Assembly (NCBI GenBank): GCA_030248215.1
Contig: JASANG010000605.1
Location: forward strand, 217,782-281,781
Length of the DNA: 64,000 nt
Direction: 5' to 3'
From: Enoplolaimus lenunculus
Taxonomy: Eukaryota > Nematoda > Enoplea > Enoplida > Thoracostomopsidae
Position numbers and translations under genes: made by a program. Shown piece after piece: positions 10,840-23,700 of this stretch (positions within the stretch are counted from its first letter, which is position 1; every line of letters starts with the position of its first letter). Below the pieces are notes generated by a model, which had not been told where the DNA came from, did not search any database, and saw only the letters and a list, made by a program, of their open reading frames with translations.

Positions 10840-11070
10840 CATTATTAAACCTTGCACCTGTAACTTGCAAGTGCAGTTCTCTTGTAGCAAGAACTTGCAA
10901 ACGCAACCTGCAGCTGCAATTTGCTAATAGATTTTCAAACAGAACTTGTAAATGCAAGTTCTTATTGCAAAAGTTACATGGGCAAGTGGTATCTGCTTAT
11001 TTTTCTTTGAAAAATTGGCGCTCGCAAATTGCAGCTGCGAGTTCTCGCTGTTAAAACTTGCACATGTTTA
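10840..11070. repeat. Foldback repeat rich in TTGCA
   Basis: The 15-mer GCAGCTGCAATTTGC near 10912 recurs inverted near 11023. CTTGCA/TGCAAG words recur across the interval, including CTTGCAC near both ends. The sequence is non-coding and probably a decayed inverted-repeat element just downstream of the F-box gene. Confidence 0.5.
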
Positions 11071-13735
11071 TGGGACATTATGCTTTGTATTCGATCTATC
11101 GCATATCTGTGATTTTGGAAGCTGGTACATAATATGTGTAGTTAGGTGTGATATAGTATTTCTTGTATTATTGTATATATTTAGTTTACTTAAAGTGAGT
11201 AATTTTGATATATCGGTAATAATATTGGCAGTTTTATGAGTATCGGCATCGCCACTGCCACATTTTGCTGATTCTATATCGATAATTTTTGCACTTAGCA
11301 GTGAGTTTTAGTGCTTTTAATTTCAACGATTATGGTATTTGCCTTTAAAAGAACAGTTTCTAAGGCATTATAGTCGTTCATGGTGGTTTGGTCTTAAGGC
11401 TTCGGGTTTTGTTGTGCAATGTGGTAAATCCTAACGGTTATCAGGTTTGTTTCAGCATCGACAAAATTTCAGAATAAGAATCTGTATAAGTTTCGGCAAC
11501 AGGAAGTATCTAATTATCGGCACTCCACTAATATTCAGGCTTATGTATAGCAAGGGGTGTAGCCAGAGGAGGAATAGGTGGACATTGCCTGCTCCCGAAA
11601 TTTTCTAAAATGTGAAAAAGTAAGGTGAGTTGCAATAAAGATCGGATTCTGTTTCAGATTCGGGCAAATTGGAGGTTGGAATGGGATTCGGTTTTGCAAC
11701 AGCGCAATCCAGCAACGTTATTTACTACTGGTAAACAGAGGGTAAAACATTTCTAAAGCGAGTGGAACAAAATTTTTCACGTCTGCACTAAAATGTTTAG
11801 ACTTAAAGGCAAGTTGAGGCTTAGGCTTGCGAATATGCAATATGCTTCTCAAAATATCTTCAGCCACAGTTTTTATGCGTTCGCCAATTTAAGGGTTGAG
11901 GCCTATACTTTTGCCTTGGTTTAATTGTAGGCTGAGGTTTACGAATATGCATTACGGGTTTAATTGTAGGCTAATGCTTACGAATGTGCATTACTGTCCT
12001 CAAAGTAACATTGCCCTTAACTGCTTGGAAATGTCAGTTGTAGACTTAGGCTTACGAATATGCATTAAGGGCCTATAAAACAAACATGACCTCAATGTCA
12101 TTTTTTAAGACCACCCAAGTAGCATTTCCTGTTTTCCAAAAATCCAAATTGCAACTGCCATACAATCTAAATGCATCAAGAGGGAAATTGAAACAGATCT
12201 CTGGTCTTCACTTTTCCACTGCAGTACAGCAATACTTTTCAATTTGTATTTTGCAGTACAGCAAATACTTTTCAATTTGTATTTTACTGTCCAAATTTGC
12301 TTATCTGTATTCCAATGTAATGTAAAAACTGTTTCAATTTCCCACAGTCGTCGTTTTTTTCGCAACTTTGAAATTGAATCCCAAAAGTGCATGTCAACTC
12401 CTAGTACGTGTTATAAAATATTTCAAATTACTGTGTGATCAAACTGTGTGTTTTCCATTTCCAACTTGTAGCCTTTTTCACTTGCAAATTAAAGTGGACG
12501 ACGCATTTTTTTCGAAAACTTTGTAATTGAAGTTCGAATATCAATCAATGTTTCAATGAAACCTGGTTTTGATATTTCAAAATTCACATGTTTTTGTATT
12601 GCCTGCATAATATTGAGTTTGCTAAACCGACACATCAAATGGCTACATATTTAATTTTATATAACACTTATCTAAACGAAAACATTTTCCAAAGCCATGG
12701 TTTGGATTCGGATGCCGCAAAGTCGCAGTGGTGAGTTGGGTGAAGGGTTCTTGGTTTTGAAAATTTCTCAAACAAAAAACAAAAACTTACTTCTGTGATT
12801 GTGTTTGAAAATAACAAAAATGTGTAATCGCAGCTCGTGTCCCTCTAAATTTTTCCTGGCTACCTCAGTGTGTACATATGTCAAAGGAGTTTCACATTTT
12901 TCAAGGTGCTAAATCTATAGTCGGGAATGCAATGTTTTTCTAGTTCTGAACAGATTGTCTGAAGCGTTTTTGCGAAAAACCGAAAACGATGAAAATAGAA
13001 CAACTAGGGTTAAAATTTTGTTACTGGTGTTGTCATAATTGCGTATAGTGTGATGAGCGTACATAGCAATGGTTTCAGTTAAGGACGGTATAGCTTCTCA
13101 TGATTTCGCCCCCCGGGCTAAATATTTCACCCCATCCTTGACTCCGAGCATTCTAGCAAGATTTTCGGCCCCCAGTTCGAAGATTTGGACTCTCTAGATA
13201 TATGATTAAATTAGTGCCGTGTTAGAGTATTAGAATATAAAATATTCAGCTCCAAGTGAACAATCTGCACAGCACTATTCACAAATTTCTCTGGATACGC
13301 GTTAGTTTAAGTTAACAATACGACGTTATGGTTGTTATGGTTCTTGTTCATATGATCATTTAAAGAAGCTTGTGTACTTATCAAGCTTATTAACGCAGCA
13401 AACATTCAAAGTCGTATGTTTGTTTCTCGCTGAAAACATACTTACCGATACTGGGATTGAGATTTCTGTTGAAAAATATAAAGTGGGTACTAATTCAATC
13501 ATATTTCTGTTCTGAGGTTCACTATCTTCAGACAGTGAACCAAAAATTTGCATGCCAAAACGCTCGGATTCAGACACATTCTTAATGGTGTCAAATACTT
13601 GGTCCGGGAAGCATGTTACACCGAACACTGAAATCGGTCCATTGGCTTTATGATTAAAGATAAGTTGTTACTTGAAGTGAGCATAGTTAATTATTTAATT
13701 AACAGCATGTAACTCGATAAAACTGTTATTAATAT
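11071..13735. other. Intergenic, no gene seen
   Basis: AT-rich sequence without a convincing exon. It holds a fragment resembling family E (11540-11590), scattered TTAGGC-like words (11810-12065) and a tandem 32/33-bp duplication at 12221-12285. A remnant with pyrimidine-rich CCCC tracts is at 13100-13200. Confidence 0.5.
12221..12285. repeat. Two-copy tandem repeat, ~32 bp
   Basis: The unit begins GCAGTACAGCAATACTTTTC, runs to GTATTTT, and is followed directly by a second copy one base longer. No function is apparent. Confidence 0.8.
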
Positions 13736-13998
13736 TAACCATTTCTCACATGAATATTTTCTATTTCCCCTGAGACCTACTTTTATGCTAGGATTCGAAC
13801 TCGGGTGACTGGCGTGGGAGGCGTATACCATCACCACTCAGCTATAGGAGCTTGACGCTCGAGCCCGAGGGGGCTCTCACGTCTTATGGTGATTTAGTAC
13901 TATGTATACGTGTTGCAATTGTTAAACGATAGACATTATTTAACGTATATACACTGCGCTTAGTTGCCTATAGGCAACTCAAAGTGAGAAGGGGTTAT
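13736..13998 (-). mobile_element. Family A tRNA-like element with inverted ends (first of a pair)
   Basis: Minus-strand reading: TAACCCCTTCTCACTTTGAG at the left end, a tRNA-like core (13851-13787) with A-box TAGCTGAGTGGTGATGG and B-box GTTCGAATCC, and a right end ATGTGAGAAATGGTTA. The ends are inverted copies of each other (CCCCTTCTCACAT / ATGTGAGAAAGGG in intact copies). That is unusual for a SINE and normal for a MITE. Confidence 0.8.
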
Positions 13999-14023
13999 AG
14001 ATAGTAAATTGAAAATTTTTCGC

Positions 14024-14294
14024 TTAACCCTTTCTCACATGAATATTTTCTATTTCCCCTGAGACCTACTTTTATGCTAGGATTCGAACTCGGGTGACTG
14101 GCGTGGGAGGCGTATACAATCACCACTCAGCTATAGCAGCTTGACGCTCGAGCCCGAGGGCGCTCTCACGTCTTATAGTGATTTAGTACCATGTATACGT
14201 GCTGCAATTGGTAAACACAGTGCGATACACAATATTTAACGTATATACACTGCGCTTAGTTGCCTATAGGCAACTCAATGTGAGAAGGGGTTAA
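14024..14294 (-). mobile_element. Family A tRNA-like element (second of a pair)
   Basis: Nearly identical to the copy at 13736-13998, in the same orientation, 25 bp away. Both inverted ends are intact (TTAACCCTTTCTCACAT on the top strand at the left and ATGTGAGAAGGGGTTAA at the right). The close match suggests tandem duplication or recent insertions. Confidence 0.82.
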
Positions 14295-14876
14295 TATAAA
14301 CTAGTCATCCAACTTTGCGTAATGCGCAAAAGAGTTAGCAAATGCATAAAATATGTATGCAAGTTTTCCAATTATAGAACAATTCAGTTTGTGTGCTATG
14401 AAAATGTTGTAAACTAAATATGCTGGAAACTTGCCCAAAATACGCATGTGGGGCGTTTCAGCTTTAATATATAGATGTCTGTATATAATACTGCTGCTTC
14501 GTGTAAACGTCTTTCGTTTGCTATTAGTATTGTGCTAGATACAGGAGTTAAGCGATATCTTTATTATCTGTAGCTTATGTGTATCACCTGTTGTGTAAAA
14601 CCAGAAACCAGAAATTGGAGCTAGTGACTATGTATCGGTCAAGATATAAATAAATGCAAATTTCGTCAATGCTTTATCGATTGTAGCTCGAAATATGGGC
14701 ATTAAGACTAGTGAGTCGATAAACGAGGGTAAATGTTGTAGTTACGTTGCTTTAGGAATTATACTATGTATATATCAGAGTGCTACCGGATATCCGGCTC
14801 CGGTATTTTAACTTGGCGGATATCATTTTGAAACAGACTACAAAAAGTATCTTTGTTCCAGGCTGATGTATTATTC

Positions 14877-15180
14877 AGAGCTACACGGGTAACGCGGGTA
14901 CGGGTGAGAAAATTTTGACGCGGGTAAAGATTATCGGCTAATATATAGAACAGGGGCGGGACAATATAAGCATATTCCTATGCCTAAGCTTAAACCTAAG
15001 CGTAAGAATGATCATATTCCTAAGCCTAACCCAAGCAAAGAAATGAGTCTTAAGCTTCAGCTTACTATATATTTTAGTCCAACAGAAAAATTCTCCGTCC
15101 CTGATCTTATCATGGGCCAGAATGTCAAAGCACTGTAAAAATTTATGATTCTTTACCCGCCTAAAATTTATCTAAACGGC
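14877..15180. mobile_element. ACGGGTA repeat split by a family F element
   Basis: The left part, 14877-14938, carries CACGGGTAACGCGGGTACGG. The right part, 15119-15180, has CTTTACCCGCC, its inverted counterpart. Relatives occur at 46080-46230 and 50215-50470. The intervening 14939-15118 is family F (TATAGAACAGGGGCGG, AAGCCTAAGC units, CATGGGCC). Confidence 0.6.
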
Positions 15181-15628
15181 AAACAGCGGTTAAAGTACAT
15201 AATATTCCTCACGAATAAAGCAGGTTGTTAAAATTATGATTCTGGCGGAATTAGGCGTGTGCACACGGGAATACTTTTCACATACATATCAACAGAAATG
15301 TTTGGAGTACAGATTATCATATATTTTTCTTTAGCTTGAAACAATATGTTCACAAGTTTTTAAAACGACTTGCGACGAAACTATAAAGAAATGTGTGATT
15401 ATACGTTCTTAACTACAATGATTTCGCACAGACATGAACATTTTGATTCACTGATCATGACCACCCGTTGGCAAACAAACTAGTTTTACCCGTGTGGGTG
15501 TAATGTGCAATATTCGGCGTTACATTTTTTTACTGAACGGTTTCTTTTCAAAGTTTATTGTATTAACGTAAATCTACTGACGTTACATCTATACGCTATA
15601 AAATTGCACAATTGTATCGAACACCAGA

Positions 15629-16075
15629 GGGTGCAAGCGAGAGGTGAAAAATACCGGAGCCGGAGTTGAGGCGAAATTAGGTGGTAAATATGATGGTTAA
15701 TTAGCAGGGTTAACAGAAAGTTTGGCTCCGGCAGAAAATTGGCTTCCGGCTCCGGTAGACTTTTTGCCGGATTTTCCGCAATTTTGATAGTAAAATTTTG
15801 CATAACTTTGCAAAATTTATCTGTTTTGTTCGTTTCGTTTTACTTTTGTCACAGTTTTTAAGAAAAAATTAAGAAAGTTCGCAAAAATTAGCGTATTAAG
15901 CAAACAACTTAACAACATATTGCAGATATTGGTTAAAATTAACTACTAACCATCATTTTTACTACCTAATTTCGCCTCACCCCTGGCTCCGGCAACTTTT
16001 GTTGACCTGCGGCTCTGGTATTGTTCACCTCCGGTTGCACCCTGTTAGTTAATTTTAACTAATATCTGCAATATG
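15629..16075. mobile_element. Old family C copy holding a younger one
   Basis: The outer left arm (AGGGTGCAAGCGAGAGGTG, CCGGAGCCGG) runs to ~15704 and resumes after 16044 (TTAGTTAATTTTAAC). The inner element 15705-16044 starts CAGGGTTAACAG, ends CCGGTTGCACCCTG, and lies in the opposite orientation. Its flanks TTAATTAG and TTAGTTAA match at only six of eight positions. Confidence 0.75.
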
Positions 16076-16369
16076 TTATATTAAGTACGGGTATTAGTGA
16101 TGGGCATCGGACATTTTTCACATATGCAACAGCTTCAATAGTCCAGAGTATTCGGTTTAGAAGATTGCTACTGACTATATAATAAATACTTGCGTTGGCC
16201 ACCTGAAATTGAGTTGATTTGGTTTCTCTCCGATTATATCGAATGTCACGCTCCCCTTGACGGAGTCGTTTTACGTTTCAAGAAGAATGAATCACATTAA
16301 AATATATATACTTAAGCTAAATCGTACAAACAGCAGCTCCTGTTAGTATTATGGTGTCCCGCTTTCAGT

Positions 16370-16602
16370 GGTGGTCCATAGATTTCTGACGGGGGTGTAA
16401 GAACAGCACGATCGGGACAACCCTTCTTCCGAAAGTATATACTGTGAATATGCACGATTTTGCCTTAAATTTCTCCGAAACATGGCCACGCCGGGAATTG
16501 AACCTCGGACTTCTCGCTCGCGAGTCAAGCGCGCTATCATATTTTCCTTCAGGACTATGTGCATATGCATGTGTCTTACATTACATACACTATACACATA
16601 TA
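16370..16602 (-). mobile_element. Family B tRNA-like SINE
   Basis: The B-box reversed, GGGAATTGAACCTCGG, is at 16492-16507, with GAGTCAAGCGCGCTA following as in the other copies. The A-box region is damaged. It directly abuts a family C element on the right. Confidence 0.7.
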
Positions 16603-16946
16603 CAAGGGTACAACCGAAGGTCTGGCTCCGGCAGGAAATCGTCCTCCGGCTCCGGTAGAATTTTTGCCGGAGGTTCCGGCACTTTCGGTAGTAAAATTTG
16701 CATTATTTTGCAAACTATATCTGCTTAGCGCTTTTCGTTTTACTTTTGTCACAATTTTCAGGAAAGGATTTCCGAGATTTCACAGAAAATTGGCGTAAAA
16801 CCAAACAACTTAACAACATATTACAGATACTGGCTAGAATTAACTATTAAGCATCATTTTTACCACCTGATTTCGCCTCACCTCCGGCTCCGGGAAGTTC
16901 CGTTGACCTCCGGGTCCGGTATTTTTCACCTCCGGTTGCAACCTGG
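16603..16946. mobile_element. Family C hAT-type MITE, CCGGAGCC subfamily
   Basis: The ends read AAGGGTACAACCG and CCGGTTGCAACCTGG. GGCTCCGG hexamers cluster at 16624-16660 and 16880-16930. The interior matches the element at 15705-16044 over most of its length. No duplication was identified. Confidence 0.72.
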
Positions 16947-16984
16947 AACCGCGATACCAAACTTACCTGAGTCCATATGCATAT

Positions 16985-17275
16985 TTAAAGCGCCGATCTC
17001 AGTGGGACCTCCATGTCAGAACTGCACGGTCGGGACGACCCTTTTCCTCGAAGTATTGCGAATATACATGGTTTTCCCCCTATATTTCTCGGAAACATCT
17101 TATGACCGCGCCGGGAATCGAACCTCGGACCTCTCGCTGCATGGTGAGTCAAGCGCGCTACCCTTTACACCACGCGGCTCATATCATAATTTCCACTGGT
17201 TGTATATGTGCACGAGTATATATGTCTTAACATTAAGTAGCACATGCACAAGCTACACCGCGTATACTCACAGGG
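16985..17275 (-). mobile_element. Family B tRNA-like SINE, best-kept copy
   Basis: The reversed tRNA-like head at 17109-17182 contains GGGAATCGAACCTCGG (B-box) and CCCTTTACACCACGCGG (A-box). It is followed by CATATGTGC / TGTCTTAACATT sequence shared with the other two copies. This is the closest of the three to a functional pol III promoter, but it has no sign of a free-standing tRNA gene. Confidence 0.75.
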
Positions 17276-17328
17276 GGCAAGCTCGTAAATGTTTTGAAAC
17301 CTATAGGGGAAAATTGTAACGTAGGGAC

Positions 17329-17739
17329 CAGGGTGCAACCGGAATTCCGGTTCCGGTAAGGAAATCCGGTATTTTTAACTATCCGGTTCCGGTAATTCGG
17401 TATTTTTTCACCGGAATTTTCCGGTATTTTTGGTATTGAAAATTTTTTCACATTCGAACATTTAAGAAAAATTGGCATATTATTTGAACTTATATATCTA
17501 AAACTGTCCGAGCGTGTACTATTGTCAAAACTTTTAATTTGTGCCACAATCCATAATTTATCATACACCTACTGCATTTGCTTCAGGATTTTGGCATTCT
17601 AAATGGTGTCTTTACAGTATTAAAAGCGATAGAATAGCGCTTAAAAATTAATTTTTCGGTAACAAATATGTTTTATTTTCCGGTTCCGTATTTTTTTAAC
17701 TATCCGGTTCCGGTATTTTATAATTCCGGTTGCACCCTG
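17329..17739. mobile_element. Family C hAT-type MITE, CCGGAACC subfamily, intact ends
   Basis: It has perfectly matched ends (CAGGGTGCAACCGGAATT and its inverse) and a perfect duplication, GTAGGGAC at 17321-17328 and 17740-17747. The 411-bp copy is a close sister of the one at 3460-3879. Both have CCGGTTCCGGTA subterminal repeats, and it appears young. Confidence 0.92.
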
Positions 17740-17747
17740 GTAGGGAC

Positions 17748-20700
17748 CATACAACATCTTGGGAACTTTTATACTTAAATTTTCGTTTCCGCTGTTTTGA
17801 ACACTATCCATATCTGTTGCTGTTTATATTTTTATTATCCAAGACACCGGATATAGCGCACTATTGAAAACTGAAGCGGCCGCTGACTTTAGCATAAACG
17901 CCTATACGATTTGCACTCGTACACATCAGGTTTACAATATTCAGCTACTAAGTGTGGCCAAAAATTTGTTTAACCTTTCTGAAAAATTTCAGACATAGAC
18001 TTTTAGAATTGGCGTAAAAAGTTGAATCAAAGACGATGATTTAGCACAAGTTATAAAAAATACAAGACAGTAGTAGTATTGAACTTGACGGAAAGCGGAA
18101 ACCTTCGGCAAATATTATACTGGAACTGGAGGTTGATTTTCTCCCGAGCATAATGCAAACCTCCGGTTGTTCTCCGTGACAAATCAAGCAATTTCTTAGG
18201 AAAACATAAAATTCTTTTTTCTCGTTTACGCATACGAGCTCAAAATCAGCTTACTACATAACTTTATTTAACTATCCTCAAAATTTAGCACTTTAACACA
18301 CGCAGTGAACCGGGACAGAAAACTGCACATATATACTTACAGCTTTTGCATACCTTTCTGAGACATCATTTCATATAACTTTTCGGTTCGTACTTATAAT
18401 TTTTCATGCTTCCATATCTGTGCAAGAGTATCTTGCGAAATATAACAGTTTCACACTTTTATATCTCTGCTAAGAAACAATCTTCGAATTCAAGACTATT
18501 ACATAAACTCAAAAACACAAATTAATAGAAGAAGCGGTAAGCAAAACAGCTTCAAATTGGCCAATAAAAATGCAGGTATAAGAAATTCAAGCGATTAACG
18601 ACTGCGTCCACACATGCAAATTATATTTAATAGTATGAATTCCAGTGGATAGGTAATTAGCACCTGTAAGAGCTTCAATTTGCTGCAAAATCTTGCACGT
18701 GTGAATAGGGCTTAACAAAGTGCCACAAAGATAATTTTTGCGTTGTGTAAAGACCCTAAGACGACTAAAATTGATTGTTGCATATATGTTAAGTCAGATG
18801 CGCTTCCGCTTAACTATTTAAAAAACGGAAAAAATTAAAATTTGAAAGGACGGCGAACACTTTTGTAGAATTTTGTTAACGTACATACAGAATGACGCTC
18901 AGATGCAAACGCTTATTTTTACGTGATGCATACAAGTTCACCCTAACAGTATATATTAAATTACAGAGTATATTACCATTGTGGCATGAGAAATGTACAT
19001 AGCAAATAGGTTAACCTGTAAAACGTAACAAAATTAAAATACCTCAGATTATCACAATCTAGCTCAAAATACACAATTAACCGAAAAAAAACGTTAAAAA
19101 ACAGCAAATACAAATATGAAATTAGTGCACAAATATAGCTAACCCGTAGACGAAGCTAAAGTGGCCGTGTAAAAAATTAGTTTTTTTCACAAAATTTAAC
19201 AGAAAGTAGAAAACGGGAAGTTAAACGTTCTCACTGTTCCGCTTTGAATATAAATATTACAACCGTCTAATTGAAACTGTAAGTCGATCATTTTAAACGC
19301 TTCCTTGCATGCTGCTACGTAACTTTTACAGATTGAAGTAACAATACTGGACCAGAGGTTCATCTGAACTTTTTTAAATCATAGCAATAAAATTTGTGCA
19401 AATGTAAATAAGGTCAATGCGAACTCTCAAATGCAGACAGTTCTTACTTGAGCTATTAAAATATTTACGATTTAAATGCCTATGTATTTTTAAAATCAAT
19501 TTACACCGATGCCACTATTAATACTCCGCCACACGTGCTACGGCTAATTCTAGATGATTTATTACTAAAAACAAACGATGAATAATAAATCAGTTTCAAC
19601 ATATAAAAGAGTAAATACATTACAAATAAATGGTGAAACTGAATAAATTCATGATTTCTAATATCTAAACATATGCCTATGCCGAAACAAACTAAGCCTA
19701 TAAACCTATCCTTGTAACCATTGTATTGCAGTTGACATTAAAATTGTGCAGCAGGGTAAATTTTTTAAGTTTACAAATGTCAAACACTACAGTTTCAAAA
19801 ATTCATACTTGAGTCTATAGTGATGGGTCACGACTTCAATGGCCTCCCTTGGGTCCGCCAGTGCTCAATGTACTGTATAATTTATATAAGAAACCGCTAA
19901 TTGATGATATGACGATAAAGTTTGCAGCCAAAATGACTTTCGAAAGAATCTTTTTTCCACCTTACCTTAGAAAACAAGTAGTTTTTTACATAATTAAACC
20001 TGAGACCTCCACAATTGGGAAGTATAGGAGCGCGCACAGCGCCACTCGGTCTGTACAGATTCAGATTGAAAACGAGAGTTGTTTGCAAAAATTTGCATAC
20101 ATTCAGGAATTTAGGCCAAAAGATAAAATAAAAAAACAACCACTATACAATGAAAACTGCGCAAATATGCAGCTTTTAAATTCATTACTTTGTACATTCA
20201 CTCACATTTTAGATGCAACAAAACAAAGCGCAGCGTTATTAATAATACAAAACCAAAATCAAAATATAGGTTACGTCAGATATTTGAATAAATGCTGACA
20301 AAATATAATACAAGAAATTACAGCTTTAAAATTGTTGGGAAAAATTAATGTGTCTTCAACGATAGCATTCGTACATCATGTCACAATTGTTACATGTGTT
20401 TCATGTGCAATTATGAGCAAACGAACCCTGTCTAGGCAAATTTTTCGCCTTGTAAGTTTTCGTACAGATCACATATATGCCCAAATTATTTTAATGAAGC
20501 AAGAAATGTGGACGTATCGATTTTTTAAAATTGCTGCAGTCAAGGTCGTATTTCGGGTTCGGGTTCCTAAATGCCCTCAAACACAGTGGCACGCAGCATC
20601 GACCTAATGATCATTGATTGAAGAAATTTTCGTAAACGAGACACCAGACACATTTCTTGCATTCAAACTCTACAAAAAAGTTGGCTTTTGAATCTAGGTG

Positions 20701-23700
20701 AGTTTTACCATTCATTTTGTTCTTCGTTGCAATATCTGGCCTTTTTCGGCTGCCCCAAACCGTGACTTTGGCGGCGGTATACGCTTTGCATTCATATAAT
20801 TGACCAATCTGCTGGTTAATGTTTTTTCTTTAAATATAAGAAAACGCATAATAACAGTAACACAAAATCATGTGATGCAATCGCAATAATGACAGAAGCT
20901 AAAGTTAGAATTGAACACAATTATTGCACATAACAAAATGGAAATGTATAATTTAACGCAATATTAAGCTAACGTGCCGTGCATTATTGTCATCAAAACA
21001 TTGAAACGCAAATGAAAATTTTATGTTTAGTTGATAAATCACTTTGATTCTATGATGCTATTTTTGTTTAGCCCGTATGACCTGTTGGTGGTAATAGACC
21101 TTGTATCTATCGAACAATAGCATCAAACCGTAAATCAATTCGTTTTGGACACTAAACTAACTTTCTGTGCACATTTTCTTATTTGTTACAGGCTGTGTCA
21201 CAGTTTTTGCGTTTAATAGATTCATAATACTGGACACGATGAGTTTTGCCTACTTATTTCAAAAACTACACAGTTAAAATTAATTCTTGTTAAATTTGGA
21301 ATTTATTACAATTTTCAAAAGTTATACACAACAAAACGGATTAGCCAGTCACATAAAGATTTTATCCAAGCCATATTATTTATCACTTAACGTAATTAAG
21401 CATCATCTCGCTCAATAAAGCCATCCGAAGGTAAATACATTCTCATACAAATACACCTGATCAACAGGAGAAAAACAAACCCAAAACTTAACAATGAAAT
21501 ATTTACAAATATACACACACTCGCTAACTCAAATTATACCTGTCTGAATATATATAGCTGGCTGCATTTCAGAATTGCTACTGGTCAACAAAAACAAATT
21601 ACCAAGTATATAAATAAAAGTGAAAAAAATTTAGCAATTTAAATCAAGATGATTGCTAAAAATACTTAGCTTATCTTTTTTAAACTTCAGATAGAGTACT
21701 ATTTTGCCAGGGACTTTTTTGTATAAAATCATAATTATGTGCAGGAAATCAGGCATTACGGTTTTTACGGCTTTTATTTAATAGGCTTAGCAGCAATTCT
21801 AGCACAGCGTTGTCAAACGAATAGCAAATGAACAATGTACTCGCGCTATTACCGAAAACAATGTAACAAAATAAAGCCAGTAATACAAAAAGATATACAG
21901 CCGGGCACAATCATATTTACAATAAACGGCTATCAACAGAAAATATACATCTATCCCATTAATAAAATACAAATAAATACAATAGTGTTAACAAAATACA
22001 GACATAACAAATAGGATTTCCTCCTGAACTATAAATCTATAACTATTCAAAAATGCATTTCAAACCATATTTGCAAATCATGAACTATTTCACAGTTCGT
22101 GAAAACATCAATTTTCTTTCATTTCTAAAACGAGCCGGTCTAAAAGCACCCGGTGTAAATTGTTTCGATCATAGAATCACAAATAACATTTTTCAACAAA
22201 CTTCACTGCGATGATTTATTCAGCAGTGTTACCGTGAGTACGAAATGTACGGAGACTCTTGCAAACTACATGACTTAGACTTACTCACAGGCTTATGCTT
22301 AGTCTTAGGTTTAAGCTTGTGGTGAGAAAGTGTACAGTTTCCAATTAAACGATTTTCAGCATGGACTATGCAGGACTGTTTTGTATTGTTATTAATCTTT
22401 GCACGTTCAAAAGTTAATGAGTGCAGCTGTATGTTGCTCGTAGGAGACACAGATCGCGATCCACGAATCCTAATTCCTTAACACCCATATAGTATAGTAA
22501 ATAAGTAAAATCACCCGTATTGCTATAATCACCTGTCACCAACATAAATAGTAGCGATATATATGCAATAATTGATAATACAAATTACAAATGCTTATCC
22601 AGTGCCAGTCGTAACAGGGTAAATGCTTTCCCGAGATACAAAAACTACTTAGAAATACATTTATCAAAAATGAAAAATACAACTAAATTCTGCGCCGGCT
22701 TTCTTATCTGGGCACTGTTTCACTTGAAGCATTACAGCAGCGGGTTTTATATCTCGAATGAACGCAAATCCGCGCAGGAGAATTCAAATATAATCCCAGA
22801 ACCGTACCGGCCAGGTGCCTATACAGCATAAACTAACCAAAATTTTTAAGATAAATATCTTCACATAACGACTACTGGCAATGTTGTAAAAATCCATACT
22901 CGATGCGACTGCGTAAAGTCGTTTCAATCGTTTATACCCTCGAACAACAGAATAAAAACTGGATTGGTATTTTTAAGAAATTTGGAGCAAAAATTATGTT
23001 TATGCGTAATACAGCTAAATAACTGCAATCTGAGCGAAAACTGCTCCACAGCCCCATGAGTTGATATCGGTAGCATAATATAACTTCAAACGAACACTTT
23101 TGTTCAAGTTTATGTGACGTAACAAGTTACCAAGCTGAGAACTTACCATAAAACATTATGGACATTTACTGAAATTACAGGCATCAAAATTCTTATGTGT
23201 ATATGCAGCGAAAGAACATGCAAAAAGTCAACAATTTTGAAATTTTTGAACATATTAACAAACTATAATATTAAACATAATGATTACCATGTATGCAGCA
23301 AAATGAATGAAAATAATCAACAAAGCTTAAATTAAACGAAAAACAACTGGAAGGCAAACTAAACTCAATTAAAAAATTGCGACAGTCAATAAATACGTAG
23401 CAACTAAAAAGGCTGGGAATGACAGGTTCCACCTATTAAAAATCGTACTCTAATCATAAAATGTCGATTTTCGCAACGCCATAGACTTTAAAGTTTTATC
23501 CGAGGCTGAGCCCCTCTTAAAAATTTTCATCCTTGCTCGTTAGTGAACGAAATATCCCTATTATGACCGTCTTAACAAAAATTCTAGCCCCCTAAAAGCG
23601 TGAGCTAGCATACGGGCGTGATGCTGTATTGCTCACTTGTTATAACAAACTTAACCGTTCGTAAACTATTTTAACACAGACCGATAGCCAGCTCAATCTG

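Noticed and set aside
13787-13851. Functional tRNA genes at the family A and B repeats
   Set aside because: A- and B-boxes are present, but acceptor and anticodon stems do not pair convincingly and the sequences are embedded in multi-copy elements.
19849-20298. 149-codon plus-strand open frame
   Set aside because: No recognisable family, no ATG at its start, and it lies in the A-rich region where long frames arise by composition.
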